Positions 36,351-48,200 of a DNA stretch of 64,000 nt are shown piece after piece. The DNA comes from Casuarina equisetifolia. Its lineage: Eukaryota; Streptophyta; Magnoliopsida; Fagales; Casuarinaceae. The notes under the pieces were generated by a model that was not told where the DNA came from, ran no database searches, and saw only the letters and a program-made list of their open reading frames with translations. Position numbers and translations under genes: made by a program. Location of the stretch: NCBI GenBank assembly GCA_028551475.1, contig CM052356.1:1250001-1314000 (forward strand). The letters are read 5' to 3'. The stretch's first letter is position 1, and every line of letters begins with the position of its first letter.

Positions 36351-36359
36351 ACTCTCATT

Positions 36360-37513
36360 TTATCTTTGGAACAATAAACTTATCTTTTTTTTTTTCCATA
36401 CATTGAATCCATCTTTCCACAACATTAAATCTTAGCATATATGAGGGAATCACTTGTGAGCTCCATAACACAATTGTTTTTGTTTTTATTTTTATTTTTA
36501 TTTTTATTTTTATTTTTATTTTTATTTTTTATATAATTCTGAATAAAGGTAATACATTGACATATTTTACTAATAAAAATTGAGCTAAAAGACCGTACCT
36601 TGGTAAGATAAAAGGGCAAGGTCTAAACTTAATCCAAACCTAACATTTCATGGCCTCTATAAAGGGGGGGAAAAGAGAAAAGGCCTCAAGATAGGATCAA
36701 GATATGTTACTTTATTTAAGAGAAAGAGTTAAAGAATTATTTGGATTAGAATCAAGTGTACCACTTATGAAATTTGGTGGTGACTCATCATGATCATGAT
36801 CTAGTGCCAAGGACTAGGCTTTAATCTCTTGTGTCACCACTACCTCACTAGAGGGCTCCAATCTAATATTAACATGAAAATTATAATCCTTAACATTTGT
36901 AACTATTATTTTTCTTCTCACTTTGGGTTAAAGCTATCCATTTGTCACCTCTAGGCGGTTTGGGATACCATAAATCTCCTTAATAAGGCTATCATTAATT
37001 TTTTTATCATTCTTGGCTTGATTAGCAATTCCTCTTTCCCTAATAGGTTTCTTTTTGCTTCTTTATCTTTTTGTCATGCTAGCCAAGAGCTTTTTATCTT
37101 TTACTCCTATAGATTATAGCTCTAAGTCTTTATTAGCTCATAACTTAGCCTGATGTCTTGTAAGGACTTTTTGTAAGTCAAATAAAAATGAAAAAAAGGT
37201 AAAACAATCTCTCTTATGGAAACAACATCAACCATTTTTTATTTAGCACTAATTATGAGCTCTGCGAAGAGCAAGTATGTGACATAATAAACTAAAATTC
37301 AATTCCTTCTAATCTCATTTTATTCTTACATAGATCCTTATTCCAATAGAAATAAAATAAGGAGAGGAACTTTCAACCCTTCATAAAAAGTATGCATAAC
37401 ACCAAAGAATTATTGATACTTGGTTATAGCATGCGCCAATAAACATGGCAAAATGAAACACACCATGAAAGGAAAAGCAAAATGTGAATCAATTAAAAGA
37501 TCGAGATGGTAAT
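36360..37513 (-). pseudogene. Gene-less B copy: HyPRP 3' flank without coding sequence
   Basis: 36360-36480 and 37205-37513 match the 3' flanking sequence of genes 5-8. Shared landmarks include 'ggaacaataaacttat', 'ggaaacaacatcaacc', 'tatagcatgcgccaataaac' and 'gatcgagatggtaat'. In the four intact copies the stop codon lies about 20-30 bp after the last landmark. Here the similarity ends at about 37513 and no coding sequence or promoter follows before the solo LTR at 37728. The middle of the flank is split by a (TTTTTA)n repeat and other sequence. Confidence 0.7.
36483..36530 (+). repeat. (TTTTTA)n microsatellite
   Basis: About eight units of a T5A hexamer inside the gene-less B copy. Confidence 0.95.
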
Positions 37514-37722
37514 GATATATTACCATTGTGAGACCATTCATTATTTGTCTAATCCAATACTTGAATATTCTTAGTCCCTTAATATGGCATCACAATGGTC
37601 TAATAACTTGACCATCATGGTAAAGAAGTATGTTACGATGTGGACAATGATCCTATATTAGTAAAGAATATATTAGTATTCTTGCCTATATGGTAATGAA
37701 TTCTAGTAATTGTTGACATTTT

Positions 37723-38981
37723 CTTTATGATAACTCCATTTTTATAGAGTTATTTTACCTATTTTAGACAATAAATAACTTTACTAATTGTGAAAAAATA
37801 TTTAAATTCCTTTTTATTTACTTAACTTTATCTTGTTTATGTAGCACAAAGAGGCAAGGAAAAAAGGAATGAATATGGAGAACCTGATGCTTATTGTGTG
37901 GTAAAATCGTTATATCAAGATCAAAAGAGTCAAGATCGGCTTGGGCTTTGGATGATTGTTATTAGATTTTCTATTGTTATTGGATTTTCTATTTATTTAG
38001 AAAACCTAGTCATATTAGGAATTTAAATCCTAATTAATTTAGGAGTTCAAAACCCAATTATTTTAGATCTCTAAAACCCAATTCTACTAAGATAGAAGAT
38101 AGGTCTAAACCCAAACCCTATTTAAGAGAAAAGAATAGGCAAAAGGAAGGAGGAGGAAATTAAGCACAACTCAAGAAAGACGCCAAGAATTCAAGGTTTT
38201 CTTGAAGAGAAGACAAAAAGGATGACAGACTTCTTGTTCTTGGATTCAAGATGCCTGCTTTATTTCTCATTACTATTCTTCCTTATTATTTCTTTATGTT
38301 TTAGTTTATTTTTATTAGAGCTACGATGTAACCTAATTATGATGGTATGAATCTTATGATTATTATGTTTTGCAAGATATTTTGTTTATGTGAAGCTACA
38401 TATTACTGTATTTAATGCTTTTAAGTGATTAACTACCATTTGAATGATATGATTTGCATATTTGAGACCGATAAGAGATGATATGCAGTTGCTTCTTGTA
38501 ATATGTAACAATAAATTAAATATGGATAAACATATACCATATTATTTGTGTGGCTTTCAATGTAAACTGGGAATATTCATAGATCCTAATGCATTTAATT
38601 TGTTTCAATTCACATATAGAGATATAGTGAGTTAATGAACTAAGTAGGTTTGCTATACCTAGACATAGGATAGTAAATAAATTAGGAGATTCCGTCATCA
38701 CATAGATATTATTCTTTTGCAAGCATAAATAATCAATATTAATACTTAGTAATTATGGTGAAATCAGACACTCTAACATATTTCTTTTATTAAATTTTCT
38801 TAAATTTAGTTGATTAATCTACCATCTATCAATTTGGTTTGTTAGATAAATTCTAGGAAATATTCACCGTTAGTAATTAGTTGGTTTAGTAATCACTAAT
38901 CTCTGTGAGGTAATATTTTTCTTATCATTATATTACTTGTTCAACATATTCACTTGCAATTAAATTTCATTGAACACTTTA
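37723..38981 (+). mobile_element. Solo LTR with 5-bp target duplication (family S, copy 2)
   Basis: The LTR spans 37728-38976 (1249 bp), begins TGATAACTC, ends CATTGAACA, and is bracketed by cttta at 37723-37727 and 38977-38981. It matches 22550-23845 along its length, with a few short indels. It lies 215 bp beyond the point where the gene-less B copy stops. Confidence 0.88.
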
Positions 38982-39788
38982 GATGATTAACCTTTGAACA
39001 TAGTATCAAACTCAAAATTATCCTTAATACCCTTACATGCTCTCATTAATATTAGCTTACGCATTGCCCTTGTAATGCAGCACCATAATAGTCCAATGAT
39101 TTGACAATTACAATGAAGAGCTATATTACTCTGAGAGCAATGAGACACACATTAATATTAGCATTCCTACTTATATGATAATGAATTTTATAGTCTTTTA
39201 AATTGGCCTCTTAACAACTATCTTCTGGGTGCTTTCTTATTTTGACCCACTACATATATAAATATTTACATGCCTCTATATGTGCATGTGTGCAGATACA
39301 TTATTAAAGGAATGCTACTCTCCTTTTATAGTGGGAGTAATAGAATAATATTTTTTTTTCTTGCCTGAAAATGCGAGTAGCGAGTCTCTCTTAGTACCCG
39401 TAGATCGAACCATCTTCCCACAATATCAAATCTTAGCATAGATGAGAGAATCACCCGTGATCTCCTCTACACCGTTGCACAAAAGGATGGAAACATCATC
39501 AACCTTTTTTTATTTAGCACTGATCATAAGCTATACTGAGAGCATGTAACTTAAAGAACTCAAATTGAACTCCTGAAACAATCTCATTTTATTTTTACTT
39601 ATATTCCTACTCCAACATAAACAGAAGAAGGCGAGGAACCTTCAATCCACCATTAAAAAAGTATCATGACACCAAAGAATTATTAATACATCTTTATAGC
39701 ATGCACCAATAAACATGCCACACGCCATGAAGGAAAAACCGAAATGTGAATCAACTAAAAGGTCGAGATGGTGATATCTAGTTTAGTC

Positions 39789-40190
39789 TTAATCGCACTG
39801 GAAGCCAGAGGGAACGTTCTTTCCGCAGTAGTTGAGCAGCAAGCTCAATGAGACAGGGACGTTGAGGTTGATGCCCAGGATTTTAGCTTTGATGGCGGTG
39901 CAAACGGCGGCTTCGAGATCTGCAAGGCCCTGAATGAGGCTGCAGCAAGGGGTCTTTGGTGGGGTACCAACAACAACGTGTACTAAGTCATTCAACAAGT
40001 TGGCGCAGACGCCCAACTTCAGGGTATCCTTTGGACAAGTGGCCTTTGTCGCTGGTGGGTGACTGGGGTGATGGCTTTTGTGACCCGCCGGGGGTGGTGG
40101 ACAAGGAACGTAAGAAGAGCTAACCATGGCGAAGAAAAGCAGTTTGAGGGAGAGCAGAAGGGCAGTAGAAGCGAGGGTCTTGGAAGCCAT
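39789..40190 (-). CDS. Hybrid proline-rich protein lacking one domain cysteine (gene 6)
   Basis: 133 aa from the ATG at 40190; longer in-frame extensions upstream run through promoter sequence and are not supported. The signal peptide (1 to about 26) and short Pro/His segment are as in gene 5. A 6-nt in-frame deletion turns the CLC of the C-x-C motif into a single C (AAVCTAIK). Seven domain cysteines remain (52, 62, 82, 83, 97, 122, 132), spaced C-x9-C-x19-CC-x13-C-x24-C-x9-C. In the LTP-like fold the C-x-C cysteines make two separate disulfides, so one partner should be unpaired. The last residue is Asp, where its paralogues have Ala. The frame is otherwise intact. It may be a functional variant, a misfolding product or an early pseudogene. 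Confidence 0.85.
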   Translation of the reverse strand: MASKTLASTALLLSLKLLFFAMVSSSYVPCPPPPAGHKSHHPSHPPATKATCPKDTLKLGVCANLLNDLVHVVVGTPPKTPCCSLIQGLADLEAAVCTAIKAKILGINLNVPVSLSLLLNYCGKNVPSGFQCD

Positions 40191-40282
40191 TTCACAACAC
40201 GCCAAATTTCTTGGTGGGATGTGAAATGGAGGAATGTGTGTAGAGAGAATGAGAGTGATGGAAATGATGAAGAAAGCCCGGA

Positions 40283-40290
40283 ATTTTATA
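40283..40290 (-). promoter_or_regulatory. TATA box of gene 6
   Basis: TATAAAAT on the reverse strand, about 93 bp before the ATG; other B genes have TATAAAA(G/C) or TATAAAC. Confidence 0.7.
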
Positions 40291-41959
40291 GGAGGTAATG
40301 TGGTTTTTTTATGTATATTTTTCAGCGAATCCATGTGAGCACACTGGATTGGAGTAGACAACTTGGAGCACAATCTGGCAAAGCATCATGAAAGATAAGC
40401 CTCTGGAATCTGGACTTCTTCGCATTTGCTAGTTGTCACTTGTCAGCTGTCTCCCTTACCAGCCAAATAATCTCTAGAGGTGACAAACTACACTATTATA
40501 TACATAATAGTGCAATGTACACGTAGAGTATAAAATCTGTTTCCTCGATCTATGGAATTTGGTATTTTGTACTCTTCTGATGATTATGAGGGGCACTGGA
40601 AAAATCTTGTTGGATCAAGTCCTTCGCTTAATTCTGTTAAGAATAGGTTTATAATTCAACCTAAAAATTAGGATAATTTATTTTTCGTATCAAACTTTTG
40701 TCTTCAACAAATTAAATATCTTCAGAGGAACGAAAACCATAGAGAAGTTTTAAGTGATTCCAATGCTGTGAAAGAAGCACATTGGTTAAGTGCATAAGAT
40801 ATATGAATTTATGGCTACTGGGTTTTATTGATTAAGATCTTTGTTCACTCAACTCAGATCTAGATGAACTATAACCAAGAATTCTGTGGATTTCCAAATC
40901 ACTAGGCATGTACGCCACTTCTGCTACCACTGTCACCAAGTTAGAAAGTGGAATGCGAACTGAATGGTAAGTAATGCAGGAATACAGTTTATTGTGAAAT
41001 TAGACTGTGTAGAACTTGGATGTTCAACCCCATTTGCCAGTTAAGATTGACTTCTAAGTCACAGGTTTTATTGCTCTTATGCTACAAATGACCTGAAATG
41101 AACAAAACAAATTAAAAAAGAAAAGTAAGAAAGAATAAGAATCAGAAAGGCAAAGCCTAGCTATAACTTTCAAGTTGTTCCAGCTTGAAGCCAATTACAT
41201 GCGAATTTACAGCAGCCCAGTTCTTGGTTTGAAGTTATTTTTCTTTTCCAGCACTGGTGAGCACATCCTGACAAAGCATATAACAAAAAAAGCACCTGTA
41301 GACGAGCAACGGAACCAGTGAAAGCACTGAAACAACAACGTTCATATAAGATCCTATTGCCTTGATTCTCCGTGCAGCATAATAAGAGGGACTGATATTT
41401 CAATCGTCTGAATAGAATCCTTAGACACCGATCACCTTTTTGTTACGGCTATGCTTTCCAGAACTCATAACTGCACATGTTGCCAGACTATTAGGGAGTT
41501 TATGGTTGGAATCCACAAGGAAGGGACGAGCAAACCTATCAAAAGCCTTGTTTTCTTTCGAGGAAATACGGACGTCCTAAAACATATCTGTTGATTGTTA
41601 AAATTTACCTTCCGTTTGCATTTCCAACTGTCTATAAGAGGTGGCCAAAACGCCCTACTTCCCTATTATTCTATTCTAGTGCGTAAATCCTGGATGCAAA
41701 AATTACACGCCACGGAACCACGTGAAGGATCACGCTTGCCCAACAAATGACACATTGTTACCCTTACCCCATGCTGAGCAAAGCTCACCTTATGCCTTGG
41801 AGCTATAAGCTATTACGCACTTGACACTTGTAGATTTGGTTAGCGACATTAGTCGTGAGGAAAAAAAGATTGAGATGACTTTCATAGCCACAAAAAATAA
41901 AATAAAAAACAAGAACAGGAATGGAAAACAAAACTTGTTACGCAATGGATCACCGTATT

Positions 41960-42262
41960 AGAAAAGACAATCTTTGCTGCGGACGGAACACAATCTTTTT
42001 CAATATTCCTTCGAAGGGGTATTCCCATCGAACTTGAGGCACGGAGCCCAGGCTTCTGGCGGTGCAACTACAAAAAAGAGACTTGTCTACAAAACTGCGT
42101 TGGGTCTTCGGTCTTAAGATATTCTCTTGTGTGGCTCCTCTAGTCGTGTCTCTCCATAGAAAGCCAACAAAGAACCAGGCCAATTCTTGCACAGCAAAGT
42201 CGGCTAAACATGTACGCGTCAGCTACGTCTTAGGTGAAGGAAGCAAAGGATTCTGTCGAAAC
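41960..42262 (-). repeat. Conserved upstream box of gene 6
   Basis: About 300 bp, richer in GC than its surroundings, repeated at 49811-50110 and 60455-60770. On the - strand this copy is open at 41950-42192 and includes 'FVDKSLFCSCTARSL' and 'PQVRWEYPFEGILKK'. The same frame is open at 60465-60653 but broken by a 1-nt deletion in the 49.8-kb copy. The origin is unknown; it may be a captured gene fragment. Confidence 0.6.
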
Positions 42263-42514
42263 TGATTACAAAAAAATTTGTCTAGACGTCTCTATCTAAG
42301 CCTTTTGTAATCACAAACTAGAAACACTAATCAAGTCTGAGTAATAATTTAATTTAACAGTAAGATAAAGCTTTATTAGCAACTAGCCAAACTTTACACG
42401 TAAAAGATTGGTCTCCAACAATGTCTTTTTGGTTTCTTTGGACTTCGATCCCTGGAGCAACTGTAGTCGGTCTCAAGTTATTTTTTCATTCAGCGAGTCT
42501 ATCTCTTCTAAATG

Positions 42515-43560
42515 GTGGCCATCAAACTATAACTATCCTTCACACCATTATACCTAAAGGAAAACGTCTACCTTAGATCAAAACCTTAAAATATCCCTCT
42601 TAAACATTGGTAATATATTATTCATGAGAAAATTGTTGTTGTGCCAGTGGTGTTGTTGAATGGCACCTCTAGGAGGACTACAAAAGCAGTATGTTTGCGA
42701 AACAATGACAGGCGTGGACTCACAGAATCAGATATGAAAAGATATCGTTTGAAGCAAAGTACAAAAACGTCAAAAAGGAAAAAAAAAAAGAAAAAAAAAA
42801 AGAAAACAGTCTACTCAGATGTAATCCAATACCTCATTATCTGTCCAATTGAATACTTGAAAATTCTTAGTGGATCTGGGGTGCGGTTTGCTCCAATTTC
42901 CTCTTGTTTGCTTATTGGTTTGTGCTTAATTTTATTTTGGAACGAGAGGAATTAAATCTTCTTAGCAAGGCAGGAAGTCGTCAATGAGATGTTGCGCTGC
43001 TTTGATAATGATGAGGGTTTCTTCCATGTTCTAGGACAAGAACTTTTTTTTCTTTTTTTCTTCGGTGGGGGGGGGGGGGGGGGGGGTACATTAGCTGGCC
43101 GTTTACTTCCACATCATCTGTCCGTTTACTTCCTTTTCGTATGATATTCAGTTATTAGCCATAGATATTCACCATCTGATACAGAAATAGTTCTAAATTA
43201 TAGAAAAAATTTCAAGAAAGAATAAGAAGAAGAAGAAGGCTTGTTAATCATGTAGGAACTCTGAAATTTTTGAAGACTATTTTTTAGCATAAGTGATGGA
43301 TGTTATTTTGAACTCTTTGTAACATAATTTTGTGATGGATATAATTACATGACAACTTACCAAACAAAAAAGGGAAGTTTGTTAATCAGTCCAAATTAGC
43401 CAAATTATACAACAATTTAAACAGAAAAGAAAAATGATGAGAAAACTCTTAAGTGGCAAGAAGAACTCTGGGATTTCTCATTACAATTTAACCAATTTTG
43501 TGGAGCTTCCAATAGTTGGCTATTTATCGTTTGTTGAGGTTTTGTTTTTTTTTTTTTTTG
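42515..43560 (+). repeat. Duplicated block D, copy 1
   Basis: Matches 57150-58060, including 'aaaagatatcgtttgaa(g/a)ca' (42736 and 57340), 'ccaatttcctcttgtt' and 'gatattcagtta'. It adjoins the B6 flank, so the duplicated unit was larger than the gene with its promoter. Confidence 0.75.
43067..43086 (+). repeat. Homopolymer of 20 G
   Basis: An uninterrupted run of 20 G following a T/C-rich tract (43041-43063). The paralogous position near 57620 has none. Confidence 0.95.
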
Positions 43561-43779
43561 GTCTTATTATTATTATTTTTTTGTATAGAGATAAGTTTGC
43601 ATTAATAAAATTTAGTACATAGAAATATAGGAGCTTACCCTATTATTACAAAGTTACAAAACTATAAAAAGATGGAGGTTGAAAGTTTTTAAATCTTACT
43701 TAAAATGACATTTGCTGAGAATATTTTATATTTCAAAATTAAAAAAAAATTTCACTCATACAATTTTTTTTACTTTTAC

Positions 43780-44460
43780 CCATAGAGTTGGTATGTCAAT
43801 TGTTTAGTTATGAATGCATATTCTTTTGCCTTCAATCCATATACAATAAATACAAGGTAAAAATGATACTTTAAGAAATTTTATAGCCAAATCCTTTTCT
43901 TTAGTTACTTTGATTATCCATTGCAATTCTTTATTTCATCCTCTAATATGACATTAAATATTCTTCCAAGTTGTCCTTGTTCATATACATTCAAAAAAAA
44001 AAAAAGATTACTCCTATTTTCTATATGGGAATAACAAAAATTATAATATATAATAGCTAAAGAAAGTCATCAAACAATTTTTATTGCTCTAAAAAGTCCA
44101 TTTCTATAGGCTAGTCATTGAATGAAATTGTATTTACTAATACTATCAATTCAAATTAGATCATATCAATCTACCTCTTCATCAACTCATTAAAAGTCTT
44201 TATAAATCTCTTTGTAACTATAAGTAGACTTTGGGAAGAATTAAGGTAAGAGTGGATCTTAGTTTGAGGAAGCCTTTTCAACTCCATGCCATGAACCTTT
44301 TATATGAAGTTGCCTATAGTAAGTAGACTTAGAAAGAATTAAGGTAAGAGTGAGGCCTTAGTTTGGGGAAGCCTCTTCAATTCTATGCCATGAGAATGGC
44401 ATATATGAAATTGCATTACTAGAATTCTTTTAGATTTTTTATTATGAATTTTTTTTTGTT
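43780..44460 (-). mobile_element. LINE ORF2 C-terminal relic, with local duplication
   Basis: Aligns with the 3' part of the adjacent LINE (44690-45240): 'caataaatacaa(g/a)(g/c)taaaaatga' occurs at 43845 and 44729. A unit of about 110 bp ('agaattaaggtaagagtg') is duplicated at 44236 and 44335. Non-coding now. Confidence 0.65.
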
Positions 44461-44639
44461 TTTAATGTAAGTTGCATTAATAGAATATAATATATAAAAT
44501 CATAGGAGCATGCTCTAGTATTACAACAATTTTCAAAAATAAACTAAGAGTAAGAAAAAATAAAGGTTGGAAGCCTCCAGATCTCACTCAAAAAGACATT
44601 ACCTTGTAAAGCTTTGATATTATGAAGCAGAGAAGCTCT

Positions 44640-47275
44640 CCCTTGTACAATTTTTCTTACTTTAGCCAATAAGATTGGAATTTCAACTAATGTATTTTAA
44701 AATCTTCTTCTATTCCTTTCTGCCCAAATGCAATAAATACAAACTAAAAATGATATTTTAAGAAGCTTTGCAGTGAGATCTTTACCTTAGATGCTTTAAT
44801 CATCCATTTTAATTCTTCATTCCATCCTAACGTTGAATTCCATTTTGTGCAAGAATATTCTTCCAAATCAACATTGTGCAAGGACATTCAAAAAATAGAT
44901 GACTTCTATTTTGTACTTGAGCCTGATAAAAATCACAGTATTGGTTAATTGTAGGAAGTCATTGTACCATTCTTTTTGTTGTAGAAAGTTGATTATGACA
45001 AACTAGCCATCCAATAAAATTATGCTTGCAAATCCCGTTAGTCTAAATTAGATCATACCAATCTACTTTCTCATTTACTAGTTGAAGGTCCTGATAAATA
45101 GCTTTGCAATAATAGGTAGACCTGAAAAGAACTAAGGTAAGCATGGGCCTTAACTTGAGAAGACCTCTCCAACTCTATACCATTGAACCTTTGATTTGAA
45201 GTTGCATTACTAAAATTCTTTTACATTTAGTGCTATGTATCCACTTACTCTATAATGATTCATTTGGAAGATTTATGAGAGTCCCAAGCATATGTCCTAA
45301 AAGGACTTTATTCCAAAGTTTAAGGTTCGGCAATCCCAATCCCCTTTCCTTCTTTGATGAGCAAACTGTTTGCCAAGCAACTTTGTGAGAACATTGTATA
45401 TCTGTACTTCCTACGCATAAAAAGTTTCTGATCCTTTTCTCTATTTCATAAATTATTTGTTTTGGCAGTAAGAAAACTTGCATCCAAAATGTACATATGG
45501 AAATTAGAACTAATTTTGAGAACTACAATATTCTAGTAAAGCTTAGATGCTTCATTCCCCAACCTTTTATTCTGCTAAAGATTTTATCTATCAAACCTTT
45601 GCAATCAGCATGAGTAAGCCTTTTTGTAATAACAGAACTCCAAGATATCGAATGGGGAGTGTACCTATAAGGAAAGGTGAGTGATCTAAGATGAAAAGCT
45701 GTTCTTGATTTGATAATCCTGAGAAGAATATTTGACATTTACTTGGATTGTAAATGAAGACCTGTAAGTTCACCAAACTCCTCTAAAGCTTCTATAAGAC
45801 AAAGCACTGAATTTATATCTCTATGGGAAAAAAATATTAGCAAAACACAAATGGGTGATTTTCTCAGTTTTGCATCGCCAATGGAACTTAAAAGCTGATG
45901 TGGAGGCTTTTACAATAATAATTCTATTTAATAATTCCATAACCAAAACAAATAGATAAGGGGATAATGGGTCTCCTTATCTTAATCCATTGATACCTTC
46001 AAAATAACTAGCATGCTCTCCATTGAAATTAACTGAGAACCTTGTTGTAGAAATACATTCTCCTATCAAATCAACTACATGTTGAGGAGTATTAATAGCT
46101 TTTAGAACACCTAATATAGCTTCCCACTTAACCATATTATATGCTTTCATGAGATCAATTTTTATGGCCACATGCTTACCTTTATCATTTTTATGATAAT
46201 TGTGAAATAATTCTTGACATAGCATAATATTCTTAAAAATCTTAATGAATGCAGTTTGGTTTTGGCTTATTACTAATGGGATAATCACATTCAACTTCCC
46301 AACTAACATCTTGGATATAATTTTGTAGAGAACATTACAACATGCTATTGGTCTATAATCTTTATTGCTATTAGGATTAGGAACCTTTGGAACTAAGGAT
46401 AATAATGTAGAGTTTATAACCTTCAACAACTTCCTAGATGAGAAAAACTCTTGTATAGCATCTTCTATGTCTCTTCCAATGATAGGCCAAGCTTTCTTAT
46501 AGAAGAAACTATTATACCCATTTGGTCCAAGAGCTTTAAAATTATGAATTCCCCAGAGAGCTTTAATAACATTTGAATGTTCAAATCTTATTGTATTAAA
46601 AAGTGTACTTATATCATCACCATGAAATAAAGATGTGTACCTTTCATAGTTAGTGAAGTTCCTTCTGGCATTACCAAGAATAGACTTATAATATGTAATA
46701 ATAGTAGTTTTCAAGTCTTTTCTTCTATGATAACTGATCCATCTTCTAGTACTAGTTTGCATATTCTATTCTGTGCTTCTCCTTCTCATCAATAACGCGA
46801 AGAAAATTTTGCTATTATTATCTCTTTCTTTTAACCATAAGTTTCTTGATTTCTGTTTGAATAGGATTTCTTCATGTTTACTCATTGCAAGTAACATCTC
46901 AAGTTGTGTCTTTTCCTCAACATTAGTATCAAGACAATAAGGGTTAAGCTCTAATCTGTGTTGCAATTGTTATAAGTTTTCTCTAGCATTCTTTACCTTC
47001 TGATTCAAATTACCAAATTGTATTGCATTTAGCTTCTTAAGAGGGAACTTCAAAGCTTTTAGCTTCTGCACCACCTGAAACATTTTTTAAGCTTACTGTT
47101 TCTTGTTGTCATATTGAACCAACTATATCCATGAAATCTGGGCAAGTAGTCTAGAAATTAAAGAATCTGAATGAAGAATTCTTCTTATGTGCAATGTTGC
47201 TAGATTTAACTAGACATGGAGAATGATCTGATACACTAGGGAGCAGAAATTCAATAGTAAAGTAAACATCATAAA
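44640..47275 (-). mobile_element. LINE ORF2 with long reverse transcriptase frame, 5'-truncated
   Basis: Read on the - strand: endonuclease C-terminus with the SDH motif (VSDHSPCLV, near 47235), 'SFRFFNF', a linker at 46766-46966, then an open RT stretch at 45977-46762. That stretch contains 'PNSNKDYRPIACCNVLYKI', 'QNQTAFIK', 'DLMKAYNMVKWE' and 'INGLR'. RT continues in other frames. The FADD catalytic box reads FANI near 45845, so it is dead. A zf-RVT relic (HLFFEC) lies near 44890. This is the best preserved LINE in the window. Confidence 0.82.
45977..46762 (-). pseudogene. LINE reverse transcriptase fragment
   Basis: A 261-codon open stretch holding the N-terminal half of the RVT_1 domain: fingers motif 'LLSLVPKVPNPNSNKDYRPI', the QTAFIK block and the DLMKAYN block (normally D-x-x-K-A-Y-D). 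It ends just before the Gln of the usual GLRQGDPLSP motif because of a stop. The part needed for catalysis, downstream, is frameshifted and lacks the Asp pair. Confidence 0.85.
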
Positions 47276-47520
47276 AGGATTTTATTCCAAATTTAGTTCT
47301 AAGCCTCCTTTCTCTTTTAGTGAGCAAACAATTTGTTGAATTACTTTGCAAAAAAAAAAAAACTACTTTGTGAGATTAATGTATATTTGTACAACTTACT
47401 CATAGAAATTTCCTTATTTTTGCTAATTATGTTTTTAATCAGATAATTAGTTTATAATTGTTTTTTAAGCAAAATTACATGTAGAAAACCTTCTTGTGAT
47501 TGAGTATGAATGTTAACTGA
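47276..47520 (-). mobile_element. Small LINE ORF2 fragment abutting the larger LINE
   Basis: Matches 13920-14060 and 45310-45430 ('ggattttattccaaa', 'tgagcaaacaatttgt', 'tactcatagaaa'), which is the RT C-terminal region. It lies 5' of an endonuclease segment of the next LINE, so two LINE copies are joined here out of order. Confidence 0.6.
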
Positions 47521-47529
47521 AACTTATTT

Positions 47530-48200
47530 GAGCTAATATATTATTTTCATGACTTATTGATTGCTCAATGTTCTCTTGGAAAGTTTCAAATAATACAAAC
47601 CATGAGATAATAGAATGAAATTTTTATTATCATGATGTGAGCAATGAGTCTGATATTGATAAAGAACATATGTAGGATTCATGCTTATATAATAATGAAT
47701 TTCACTAACTTGTAATTCAACTTTTTGATTGGATAATTTTCTTTTTGATATCATAATCCTCTTTAGCACCCTTATGGACTTCCATTAGTTTGACTACATA
47801 CATTTTTCACACATAATAGTACATCATGATGGTTTAAGAATTTGACTATTATCGTGAAACAATTTGTTATGGTGTGGGTAATAATTACACATTGTTAAGA
47901 AATATATTAGTATTTTGCCTATATAATAACAAATTTTATCAACTTTGACTTTTAATTAAGATAATCAGTCTTTCAGCATACTATGAAAACTTAAAAATTT
48001 CCTCAATACCCTTATGGGCTCTCACTCATTTGAGTTTATGCATTACCCTTGTCTTGTAACACCGCAATAGTTCTATGATTTGACCATTATGGTGAAGAGT
48101 TATATTATGATATGGCTAATGAGTTACACATAATAAGGAAATATATTAAGATTACAATGTATATGATAAGGCATTTTATCATCTTTTAAATCGGCCTCTT
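47530..48200. other. Spacer with decayed repeats
   Basis: Phrases such as 'gaccattatggtgaagagt' and 'tatattagtatt...gcctatat' recur here and at 37610-37690, 39090-39170 and 58320-58430. It is a dispersed AT-rich repeat of unknown origin near the B copies. Confidence 0.5.

Larger units (their letters stand above)
39200..42514 (-). repeat. Segmental duplication copy B6 (gene 6 with flanks)
   Basis: 3' flank from about 39200, gene 6, then upstream flank with the 'gtggagcacaatctggcaaa' block (40362) and the 'aaagcctagctataactttc' block (41151). The conserved box 41960-42262 follows, then the empty LINE site at 42505-42514. B6 is the most complete of the upstream flanks. Confidence 0.8.

Noticed and set aside
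36478-36530. Possible poly-A tail of a retroposon at the (TTTTTA)n tract
   Set aside because: The regular hexamer pattern fits a microsatellite better, and no flanking target duplication is seen.
40191-40373. N-terminal extension of gene 6 by about 61 residues
   Set aside because: It runs through the conserved TATA and 5' leader and has no counterpart in the paralogues.
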